NCBI GenBank assembly: GCA_964501815.1
Contig: CAZCUR010000111.1
Span: 1-6,362, forward strand
Reading direction: 5' to 3'
DNA length: 6,362 bases
DNA from: Geothermobacter sp964501815
GTDB lineage: Bacteria; Desulfobacterota; Desulfuromonadia; Desulfuromonadales; Geothermobacteraceae
Shown here: positions 1 to 5,176 of the stretch, one piece after another
Layout: each line of letters opens with the position of its first letter
How positions within the stretch are numbered: the first letter of the stretch is position 1
The notes under the pieces: model-generated
Database searches by the model: none
Seen by the model: only the letters and a program-made list of their open reading frames with translations
What the model was told of the DNA's origin: nothing
Position numbers and translations under genes: made by a program

Positions 1-63
1 GTGGAAGACGTGACCGGACAGGTCAACACTCTCGAGGACGAGGTCGGGGCCTTCAAAATCTGA
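1..63 (+). CDS. C-terminal end of a probable methyl-accepting chemotaxis protein (partial)
   Basis: Frame 1 is open from the first base and ends at a TGA at 61-63, giving 20 residues that finish in VGAFKI. The tail has hydrophobic residues at heptad-like spacing (V, V, L, V, F) between acidic and polar ones. Methyl-accepting chemotaxis proteins commonly end this way: the last turn of the cytoplasmic signalling coiled coil, then a V-G-x-F-K-hydrophobic terminus. The first codon in the window is GTG, but this is most likely an internal valine, because no ribosome binding site can be seen and a terminator follows directly. The product assignment rests on a short tail only. Another coiled-coil protein is possible. 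Confidence 0.55.
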   Translation: MEDVTGQVNTLEDEVGAFKI

Positions 64-90
64 TCGGAGCGGACGACCTGCGCTTCCTGA

Positions 91-124
91 CGCCGGGCTG
101 ATGGGCGGCCCGGCGTTTTTCTTT
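91..124 (+). terminator. Rho-independent terminator after the chemoreceptor-like gene
   Basis: An 8-bp perfect GC-rich stem (cgccgggc at 91-98, gcccggcg at 108-115) with a 9-base loop is followed by five T, one C and three T (116-124). It lies 27 bases after the stop at 61-63 and should end that transcript, so the downstream TRAP binding-protein gene needs its own promoter. Confidence 0.9.
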
Positions 125-300
125 GCGCACAAGCCGGCCCCGGTGGAAAAACACCGCCCTTCCTGTACCAACCGTTGGACGGTCTTTCGCTATTGCCGCC
201 GCAAACCCTGAGGCGGCAGTCGGGGCCGCCTGTATGGATGTTTCCCGCCACGCTTTGCCGAAATCCTTACTGAAAAACAAGGCTTGCCTCATTTTGTCAT

Positions 301-329
301 TTGACAGACGGCAAACAGGGTTTTATGTT
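301..329 (+). promoter_or_regulatory. Sigma70-type promoter for the TRAP solute-binding protein gene
   Basis: A consensus -35 box TTGACA (301-306) is separated by 17 bases from a -10-like TATGTT (324-329, four of six consensus bases). AT-rich sequence lies upstream. The predicted start is near 336, giving a leader of about 53 bases. The -35 box forms half of a perfect inverted repeat (TGTCA-TT-TGACA, 295-306), so a repressor bound there would block it. Confidence 0.6.
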
Positions 330-335
330 TGAAAA

Positions 336-355
336 GCCGCATGGTCACGTGCGGC
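336..355 (+). promoter_or_regulatory. Leader hairpin at the predicted 5' end of the TRAP binding-protein mRNA
   Basis: gccgcatg (336-343) pairs with cgtgcggc (348-355) around the loop gtca: 8 bp including one G-U pair. It begins almost exactly where the transcript is predicted to start and ends 20 bases before the Shine-Dalgarno sequence. A 5'-terminal stem of this kind often stabilises an mRNA. A DNA-level operator is the alternative. Confidence 0.4.
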
Positions 356-375
356 ATCATTCACTCTTTCCTTGC

Positions 376-382
376 AAGGAGG
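376..382 (+). promoter_or_regulatory. Ribosome binding site deciding the start of the TRAP binding protein
   Basis: AAGGAGG at 376-382 stands 6 bases before ATG 389. It excludes the far-upstream in-frame ATG at 329 and favours 389 over the in-frame ATG at 383, which directly abuts the site. The favoured start places the twin-arginine pair at residues 6-7, typical of Tat signals. Confidence 0.85.
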
Positions 383-388
383 ATGCAG

Positions 389-1480
389 ATGAGTCAGCAA
401 AATCGACGGGATTTCCTCAAAAAGGCGACGGTCGCCACCGCCGCCGCGGCCGCCGCAACCACTATCGGAGCTCCGGCCGTTCACGCCAAAAAGACCTACA
501 CCTGGAAAATGGTCACCACCTGGCCGCCGCACTTCCCGGTCCTGGGTGAAGGTGCCGACAAGCTGGCCGAGTGGGTCGAGAAGATGTCCGACGGCCGGCT
601 GCGCATCCAGGTCTACGGTGGCGGCGAGCTGGTTCCGCCGCTGCAGGCTTTTGACGCTGTCAGCCAGGGGATGGTCGAGATGGGACACGGCGCCAGCTAC
701 TACTGGGCCGGCAAGTCCCCCGCGACCCAGTTCTTTGCCGCCGTCCCCTTCGGTATGAACGCCCAGCAGATGAACGCCTGGATCTATTCCGGCGGCGGCC
801 AGAAACTGTGGGACGAGGTCTACGCTCCCTTCAACCTCAAGCCGATGCCGGCCGGCAACACCGGCGTGCAGATGGGCGGCTGGTTCAACAAGGAAATCAA
901 CACCATCAAGGACTTCAAGGGCCTGAAGATGCGCATCCCCGGCCTGGGCGGCAAGGTTCTGGCCAAGGCGGGTGGCACCGCGGTCCTGTCGGCCGGCGGT
1001 GAGATCTACACCAACCTCGAGCGCGGCGTCATCGACGCCACCGAGTGGGTCGGCCCCTACCATGACTACCTGATGGGCTTCTACAAGGTCGCCAAGTACT
1101 ACTACTACCCCGGCTGGCACGAGCCCGGCACCGTGCTGGAAACTTTTGTCAACAAAAAGGCCTGGGAGTCCCTGCCCAAGGATCTGCAGGAGATCGTCAC
1201 TGCAGCGGCCATGCGCTCCAACATCTGGATGCTGAGCGAGTTCGAGGCCAAGAACAACACCTACCTGCAAAAGCTGATCAACGAACACGGCGTCAAACTC
1301 AAGAAGTTCCCGCCGGAGGTCCTCAAACAGCTCAAAACCTACGCCGGGGAGGTCCTTGACGAAATCGCCGCCAAGGACGCGCAGGCAAAGAAGGTGTACG
1401 AGTCTTTCCGCAAGTTCCAGAAGAACGTGCTGGCCTGGTCGAAGATCTCGGAGAAAGCCTTCACCGACATCATGGACTGA
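389..1480 (+). CDS. TRAP transporter solute-binding protein, DctP/TakP type, Tat-exported
   Basis: Periplasmic binding protein of a tripartite ATP-independent transporter; it captures a carboxylate and passes it to the DctQ/DctM membrane subunits. The chosen ATG at 389 lies 6 bases after a strong AAGGAGG (376-382) and gives 363 residues. An upstream in-frame ATG at 329 would sit at the promoter's -10 box. Residues 5-12 (NRRDFLKK) are a textbook twin-arginine motif, followed by an Ala-rich hydrophobic stretch and an AVHA cleavage site after residue 33. The mature part resembles the TakP/mannitol-chloroaromatic branch: WKMVTTWPPHFP near its start, HGASYYW, LKGLKMRIPG with Arg182, and IDATEWVGP with Glu219-Trp220. 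In DctP-family proteins the Arg of the equivalent motif clamps the ligand carboxylate, and in TakP the Glu-Trp region helps coordinate a metal ion. A 2-oxoacid, lactate or similar ligand is therefore likely, but the substrate is inferred only. The matching permease genes lie immediately downstream on the other strand. Confidence 0.93.
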   Translation: MSQQNRRDFLKKATVATAAAAAATTIGAPAVHAKKTYTWKMVTTWPPHFPVLGEGADKLAEWVEKMSDGRLRIQVYGGGELVPPLQAFDAVSQGMVEMGHGASYYWAGKSPATQFFAAVPFGMNAQQMNAWIYSGGGQKLWDEVYAPFNLKPMPAGNTGVQMGGWFNKEINTIKDFKGLKMRIPGLGGKVLAKAGGTAVLSAGGEIYTNLERGVIDATEWVGPYHDYLMGFYKVAKYYYYPGWHEPGTVLETFVNKKAWESLPKDLQEIVTAAAMRSNIWMLSEFEAKNNTYLQKLINEHGVKLKKFPPEVLKQLKTYAGEVLDEIAAKDAQAKKVYESFRKFQKNVLAWSKISEKAFTDIMD

Positions 1481-1504
1481 GCCCTTCGTTCCACGGCATG
1501 ATAC

Positions 1505-1537
1505 AAAACGGGCACCCCGATTCGGGGTGCCCGTTTT
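1505..1537. terminator. Bidirectional rho-independent terminator between convergent TRAP genes
   Basis: A near-symmetrical hairpin pairs 1505-1519 with 1523-1537 (15 bp, loop att). It has a GC-rich core (cgggcacccc) flanked by AAAA on the left and TTTT on the right, so it reads as stem plus U-run on both strands. It lies 24 bases after the stop of the binding-protein gene and 22 bases beyond the stop of the oppositely oriented dctM, so it can end both transcripts. Confidence 0.93.
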
Positions 1538-1559
1538 CGTTTCAGGTCTGACTTCGGAC

Positions 1560-2885
1560 TCAGTGCCCGGCCGACATGATCCTGGGCAGCCAGGTGACCG
1601 ATTCAGGCCAGACAACGACCACGAACAGGGCGATCAGCTGTATGGCGATAAAAGGAATGATGCCCCGGTAAATATGACGCGTGGTCACCTCAGGAGGAGC
1701 CACCCCCTTGAGATAGAACAGGGAGAAACCGAAGGGCGGAGTGAGAAAAGAGGTCTGCAGATTCATGGCGAACAGGATGCCGACCCAGAGCAGGTCGACC
1801 CCGAGATGCTGGAAGATCGGCGTCACCACCGGCACGATGATGAAGGTGATTTCAATGAAGTCGATGAAAAAACCGGCGATGAAGATCACCAGCATGACCA
1901 CAAACAGGAACATGTGCGGTCCCATCTGGGAGTCGAGGATCAGGTGGGTGATGTAACGGTCACCGGACAGCCCGCGGAAAACCAGGCCAAAGGCGGTGGC
2001 CCCCACCAGCAGGACAAAGACCATGCAGGTCAGCAGGGTGGTCCCCTTCATCACCTCACGCAGGGTGTTCATGTTGAACTTCTTCTGCCAGAGCGTCAGC
2101 CCGGTGGCGCCCAGCGCACCGACGGCGGCCGCCTCGGTCGGAGAGGCAATGCCGGCAAAGATGGACCCGAGCACGGCCAGAATCAGAAAGAAAGGCAGCA
2201 AAAAGGCCCGGAAAATCCGCTTGTACATGTCCTTGCCGCGAAAGGCGGCCAACTCGTCGGCGGGCATCGCCGGAGCCGACTTGGGACGGACAAAGGCGAC
2301 GATGACAATCCAGACAATGTAGAGGACCACCAGAACCAGCCCCGGGATGACCGCGCCCACGAACATGTCGCCGATGGAAATGTTCATGATTGAGCCGAGC
2401 AGCACCAGAACGATGGATGGGGGAATGATCTGCCCCAGGGTACCGGAGGCACAGATGGTTCCGGTCGCCAGCTCGGGCGTGTAACCACGCTTGAGCATGG
2501 TCGGCAAGGACAAAAGCCCCATGGTGACCACCGTAGCCCCGACAATACCGGTCGAGGCCGCCAGCACGGCACCGACGACCACCACCGAGATTGCCAGACC
2601 GCCACGCAGACGGCCGAACAGCAGAGCCATGGTTTCAAGCAGTTCCTCGGCCAGGCCCGATTTTTCCAGCATCAGCCCCATATAGACGAACAGGGGCACG
2701 GCGATGAGGACGTAGTTGGTCATGGTGCCCCAGATGCGCAGGGGCAGCAGTTGGAAGAAGTTGAGGCCAAAGGTGAAGTAGCCGAAAATCAGCGATACGC
2801 CGCCAAGGGTGAAGGCGACGGGGAAGCCGAACAGCAACAGGGCGAAGACAACCCCGAACAGGACCAGGGAAATCCACTCAGGCAT
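1560..2885 (-). CDS. dctM: TRAP transporter large permease subunit, DctM family
   Basis: Large membrane subunit of a TRAP transporter, the ion-driven translocation channel in the inner membrane. The 441-residue product is a normal length for the family (about 425-450) and is hydrophobic throughout, with roughly 12 expected helices. Family signatures are visible: GQIIPPSI at 151-158, GIASPTEAAAVGA at 245-257, and LQTSFLTPPFGFSLFYLKG around 377-394. The last is typical of the permeases annotated as mannitol/chloroaromatic-type, which pair with TakP-like binding proteins such as the one encoded at 389-1480. The start at 2885 has GGAGG six bases upstream, inside the end of the small-subunit gene. 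The two frames overlap by 8 bases (ATGCCTGA), so translation is probably coupled. The gene runs toward its own binding-protein gene and ends at the shared terminator. Confidence 0.95.
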   Translation of the reverse strand: MPEWISLVLFGVVFALLLFGFPVAFTLGGVSLIFGYFTFGLNFFQLLPLRIWGTMTNYVLIAVPLFVYMGLMLEKSGLAEELLETMALLFGRLRGGLAISVVVVGAVLAASTGIVGATVVTMGLLSLPTMLKRGYTPELATGTICASGTLGQIIPPSIVLVLLGSIMNISIGDMFVGAVIPGLVLVVLYIVWIVIVAFVRPKSAPAMPADELAAFRGKDMYKRIFRAFLLPFFLILAVLGSIFAGIASPTEAAAVGALGATGLTLWQKKFNMNTLREVMKGTTLLTCMVFVLLVGATAFGLVFRGLSGDRYITHLILDSQMGPHMFLFVVMLVIFIAGFFIDFIEITFIIVPVVTPIFQHLGVDLLWVGILFAMNLQTSFLTPPFGFSLFYLKGVAPPEVTTRHIYRGIIPFIAIQLIALFVVVVWPESVTWLPRIMSAGH

Positions 2886-3432
2886 GGCTCACCTCCCCGG
2901 TTTCATCAGCCTGGTCTCCATCCAGAGGCCGGCCGATGAGGGTCAGAAAACTGCGGATAGCCAGAGAGATGCCCTGCAAAAAGACCAGCCCCAGACCGAC
3001 CGGAATCATCAGCTTGAGCAGATAGCGCCCCGGCAATCCGCCCGGGTTGGGACTGCCCTCATGGACAGCCCAGCTCATCTGGACAAAATTCTTGCTGGTC
3101 CAGACCACCAGCAAGGCAAAGGGAAGCAGAAAGATCAGGCTGCCGACAAAATCGATCAGCGCCTTTTTTTTCGGTGACATGTGGCTGTAAAAGACATCCA
3201 CCCTCACATGACCGTCTTCCTTGAGGGTGTAGGCGGCGCCAATAAGGAAGATGACCGCAAAAATGTGCCATTCCAGTTCCTGCACCGCGACCATGCTTTC
3301 ATTGAGCAGATATCGCGTCACCACATCAAAGCAGACCACCAGCACGAGCAGGGTCGACAACCAGGCGACGGACCGCCCGACCCACTCATTCAGGCCGTCG
3401 ATGATACGGACAATTCGGATCAGAAAATTCAT
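2878..3432 (-). CDS. dctQ: TRAP transporter small permease subunit, DctQ family
   Basis: Small membrane subunit of the TRAP transporter; it partners the large permease and helps dock the loaded binding protein. The ATG at 3432 is preceded by CGGAGG at a spacing of 5 bases, giving 184 residues, the usual length. The open frame extends upstream to 3576 but would then include the promoter region. Four membrane segments are visible at about 17-39, 53-71, 92-111 and 137-158. Motifs typical of the family are QELEWHIFA (51-59) and KEDGHVRVDVFY (71-82), the conserved cytoplasmic loop after the second helix. The C-terminal tail is polar and acidic. The stop at 2880-2878 overlaps the dctM start, so the order is dctQ then dctM in one operon. 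A promoter candidate lies just upstream at 3463-3491. Confidence 0.93.
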   Translation of the reverse strand: MNFLIRIVRIIDGLNEWVGRSVAWLSTLLVLVVCFDVVTRYLLNESMVAVQELEWHIFAVIFLIGAAYTLKEDGHVRVDVFYSHMSPKKKALIDFVGSLIFLLPFALLVVWTSKNFVQMSWAVHEGSPNPGGLPGRYLLKLMIPVGLGLVFLQGISLAIRSFLTLIGRPLDGDQADETGEVSHA

Positions 3433-3462
3433 GGCAACCTCCGGGGATGCAAAAGTCGCCAT

Positions 3463-3491
3463 ATTTTGCCCCGCCAAACTTTGTCTCACAA
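3463..3491 (-). promoter_or_regulatory. Candidate dctQM promoter with a GntR/FadR-like palindrome over its -35
   Basis: Read on the minus strand, TTGTGA (3491-3486) is followed after 17 bases by CAAAAT (3468-3463); each box matches four of six consensus bases. The predicted start near 3456 gives a leader of about 24 bases before the dctQ ATG. Positions 3481-3491 read TTGTCTCACAA, a perfect 4-bp inverted repeat with a 3-base spacer. It fits the TNGTNNNACNA operator pattern known for FadR-subfamily GntR regulators, which often control carboxylate transport. The regulator identity is an inference. Confidence 0.4.
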
Positions 3492-3534
3492 GGAAAAACT
3501 TTTTAAGGCCAGACCACTTCGCTGCCGGAATCGA

Positions 3535-3563
3535 TTGACAGCTCTCAAGGCATTGGCTAAAGT
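3535..3563 (+). promoter_or_regulatory. Sigma70 promoter driving the S-box leader and metX
   Basis: A consensus -35 TTGACA (3535-3540) and TAAAGT (3558-3563, four of six -10 consensus bases) are separated by exactly 17 bases. Transcription should start around 3570, about 11 bases before the first riboswitch stem. This is what a riboswitch leader promoter should look like, and it supports the direction and limits of the leader. Confidence 0.8.
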
Positions 3564-3580
3564 GCCCGGAAAACAACGGA

Positions 3581-3703
3581 CGTCTTTATCGCGAGTGGTG
3601 GAGGGACAGGCCCTGTGAAGCCACAGCAACCGGCCCGCATGCGGGTGCCAGGTGCTAATTCCTGCCCGGACCGACTGCAAGGTTCCCGGGGGAGATGAGG
3701 ACG
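3581..3703 (+). promoter_or_regulatory. S-box (SAM-I) riboswitch aptamer upstream of metX
   Basis: The leader carries the recognisable S-box core: ggtggagggac at 3597-3607, aggccctgtgaagcca following it, the cagcaacc segment, and ggtgctaattcctgc near 3650-3664. The closing helix P1 forms between cgtctttatc (3581-3590) and gatgaggacg (3694-3703): 10 bp with two G-U pairs. Two further stems can be drawn, around 3633-3644 (cccgcatgcggg) and between cccgg (3665-3669) and ccggg (3686-3690). The aptamer binds S-adenosylmethionine, and S-boxes normally control methionine genes, which matches metX downstream. Alternatives such as SAM-II lack this core and are much shorter. Confidence 0.93.
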
Positions 3704-3738
3704 GAGCCGGAGACGCTCAGGACAACGAGCCCATCCAG

Positions 3739-3772
3739 GCCCCTTCCCCTCCCGGGAAGGGGCTTTTTGTTT
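3739..3772 (+). terminator. Riboswitch-controlled terminator upstream of metX
   Basis: gccccttccc (3739-3748) pairs perfectly with gggaaggggc (3754-3763) around a 5-base loop, followed by TTTTT-G-TTT (3764-3772). It is the expression platform of the S-box. A competing antiterminator can form between 3690-3700 on the 3' side of P1 and 3743-3753 in the terminator: 9 bp around a 2x2 internal loop. This predicts metX off when SAM is high and on when SAM is low. Confidence 0.9.
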
Positions 3773-3784
3773 GGGATGTGAACC

Positions 3785-4918
3785 ATGAGTCAGGATGACA
3801 GCCGCTCGGTCGGCATCGTCACAACCGAACAGGTCACCTTTGAGGTCGAGCTGCAACTGGAGAGTGGTCGCCTGCTCGGGCCGATCACCCTCGCCTACGA
3901 AACCTACGGCCGCCTGAACGACCGCCGCAGCAATGCCATTTTGGTGACCCATGCCTGGACCGGCGACGCCCACGCCGCCGGGCGCCATCACCCTGACGAC
4001 CGCAAACCGGGCTGGTGGGATGACATGATCGGTCCCGGCAAGGTTCTGGACACCGACCGCTACTTTGTCATCTGTTCCAACGTTATCGGCTCGTGCAAGG
4101 GCTCGACCGGACCGACCAGCATCAATCCCCGCACCGGCAGACGCTACAACCTGAGCTTTCCCGTTCTGATGGTGCGCGACATGGTCCGGGCCCAGGCCCT
4201 GCTCATCGACCATCTCGGCATCGATCGCCTGCTGACGGTTATCGGCGGCTCCATGGGGGCCATGCAGGCGATTGAGTGGGGGATTCATTTTCCCGAAAGA
4301 GTGCGCAGCATCATTCCCATCGCCGGTTGCGGGCGGACATCCCCCATGGCCATCGCCCTGAACGCGGTGGCGCGGCAGGCCATCTACAATGACCCGATGT
4401 GGAAAAAGGGCAACTACAAACCCGAACATCCACCGGCCGACGGCCTCGCCCTTGCCCGGGCCATCGGCCATATCTCCTTTCTGTCCGATCGCTCCATGCA
4501 ACTGAAGTTTGGTCGCCGCTTTTCCGCCCGGGACGGCTTGTTCGACTTTTTCGGCCGCTTTGAAGTGGAAAACTACCTCGCCTACAACGGGGGCAACTTT
4601 GTCGACCGCTTCGACACCAACAGCTTCCTCTACCTGGCCAAAGCCCTCGACCTCTACGACCTGGCCTGGGGCTTCGACAGTCGTGAAGAGGCCCTCAGAA
4701 ACCTGACCTGCCCGTCCCTCTGGTTCGCCTTTACCTCGGACTGGCTCTATCCTCCCTACCTGACGGAGGAGGTCATCGAAATCCTCGAGCGACTGGGACA
4801 GCCGGCGGAATACCATCTGATCGAGTCCGACTATGGACACGATTCCTTCCTGGTGGAGCCGGACAAGTTCACACCCCGGGTCGTTGACTTTCTCGACCGC
4901 ATCGCTTCAGAAGCCTGA
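3785..4918 (+). CDS. metX: Homoserine O-acetyltransferase
   Basis: Transfers acetyl from acetyl-CoA to L-homoserine in the cytoplasm, making O-acetylhomoserine for methionine synthesis. The 377-residue product is full length for the alpha/beta-hydrolase MetX family. The visible motifs are HAWTGDAHAAG (56-66, near the oxyanion hole), GSTGPTSINP (106-115), the nucleophile elbow GGSMGAMQA with Ser156, the acid FTSDWLYPP with Asp319, and DYGHDSF with His352. The spacing of this triad agrees with characterised MetX enzymes. The ATG at 3785 is the first usable start: the in-frame ATG nine bases earlier is followed at once by TGA. The Shine-Dalgarno is weak (only GGGA at 3773-3776), in the short gap after the riboswitch terminator. 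Expression is controlled by SAM through the S-box leader. metW, which often follows metX in proteobacteria, is absent here. Succinyl specificity cannot be fully excluded from sequence alone. Confidence 0.96.
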   Translation: MSQDDSRSVGIVTTEQVTFEVELQLESGRLLGPITLAYETYGRLNDRRSNAILVTHAWTGDAHAAGRHHPDDRKPGWWDDMIGPGKVLDTDRYFVICSNVIGSCKGSTGPTSINPRTGRRYNLSFPVLMVRDMVRAQALLIDHLGIDRLLTVIGGSMGAMQAIEWGIHFPERVRSIIPIAGCGRTSPMAIALNAVARQAIYNDPMWKKGNYKPEHPPADGLALARAIGHISFLSDRSMQLKFGRRFSARDGLFDFFGRFEVENYLAYNGGNFVDRFDTNSFLYLAKALDLYDLAWGFDSREEALRNLTCPSLWFAFTSDWLYPPYLTEEVIEILERLGQPAEYHLIESDYGHDSFLVEPDKFTPRVVDFLDRIASEA

Positions 4919-4982
4919 ACCCTGCGAAAAGAGCAAAACTCACCGGAGACGCCGCTGCGGCAGCCGGGGCGATTGCGGAAAA

Positions 4983-5150
4983 TTATTCGCCGAAAAGATT
5001 GAGTTGGGAAAAGGCGTACTCGGGACTTTTGAAAGGACGGGGCTGAAAACGGGGGCACTCCAGCAACAGGACATTCTCAGACTGCCGGCAGCTGCGCAGG
5101 CAGCGGCGACACAGGCTGTTGCTCTCTTCACGGGGAATTGTCCGCCCCAT
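4983..5150 (-). CDS. Small four-cysteine protein of unknown function, downstream of selU
   Basis: A short frame directly after selU encodes 55 residues from ATG 5150, preceded by GGAGG at a spacing of 4. Starting instead at GTG 5177 gives 64 residues, and that start shares one base with the selU stop (TAGTG). The notable feature is a C-x2-C-x3-C-x10-C array (Cys14, 17, 21 and 32 from the ATG) in the context LCRRCLRSCRQ then LLECPRFQP. This is the pattern of a small metal-binding knuckle, basic at first and then a hydrophobic strand leading to Cys-Pro. The C-terminal part is aromatic and acidic (PEYAFSQLNLFGE). I recognise no named family. The conserved-looking cysteines, clean ribosome binding site and tight spacing argue that it is a real gene, probably cotranscribed with selU. 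A zinc-binding or RNA-binding role is a guess. An overlapping frame (5131 to 4940) is less convincing. Confidence 0.65.
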   Translation of the reverse strand: MGRTIPREESNSLCRRCLRSCRQSENVLLLECPRFQPRPFKSPEYAFSQLNLFGE

Positions 5151-5176
5151 GGTCCCTCCGTTCAGGTTCGTCTTCA

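Larger units (their letters stand above)
64..388. other. Intergenic region between the chemoreceptor tail and the TRAP binding-protein gene
   Basis: These 325 bases hold no convincing gene; the short open frames lack ribosome binding sites and recognisable products. They contain the terminator at 91-124, a 13-base inverted repeat (ACCGT-TGG-ACGGT, 171-183), and a 7-bp stem (194-200 with 212-218, loop of 11) that lacks a T-run. An AT-rich stretch (about 262-300) leads into the promoter at 301-329, which is followed by a leader hairpin (336-355) and the ribosome binding site at 376-382. Confidence 0.7.

Noticed and set aside
194..218. A GC-rich hairpin (7 bp, 11-base loop) as a second terminator or small RNA
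   Set aside because: No T-run follows it, and no promoter or conserved pattern supports a small RNA here.
53..292. A 79-codon minus-strand frame in the first intergenic region
   Set aside because: It overlaps the end of the chemoreceptor-like gene and its terminator, has no ribosome binding site, and its Arg/Ala-rich composition suggests noise.
323..1615. A 430-codon minus-strand open frame opposite the TRAP binding-protein gene
   Set aside because: It is the antisense shadow of a clearly recognisable gene in GC-rich DNA, crosses the terminator and the promoter region, and its product is low-complexity with no family motifs.
1356..2393. A 345-codon plus-strand open frame across the end of the binding protein and dctM
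   Set aside because: It runs through the bidirectional terminator and opposite a DctM with all family motifs, and its His/Gln/Asp-rich product is typical of an antisense translation of membrane-protein codons.
3450..3470. A sigma54-like promoter (TGGCGAC then TTGCA on the minus strand) upstream of dctQ
   Set aside because: The spacing between the GG and GC elements is two bases too short for sigma54, and the sequence overlaps the proposed sigma70 -10 region.
3433..3576. A longer N-terminus for DctQ
   Set aside because: The extension is not hydrophobic or family-like and covers both promoters, while ATG 3432 has CGGAGG at good spacing and gives the usual length.
3557..4840. A 427-codon minus-strand open frame opposite metX
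   Set aside because: It covers metX with its catalytic triad and the S-box leader. Its product is Gly/Val/Ala-rich and unrecognisable, so it is a GC-rich shadow.
4940..5131. A 63-codon minus-strand frame overlapping the small Cys4 gene
   Set aside because: It lies in another frame. It has cysteines, but their spacing is irregular, it has no good ribosome binding site, and it is less plausible than the frame with GGAGG and the regular Cys4 array.
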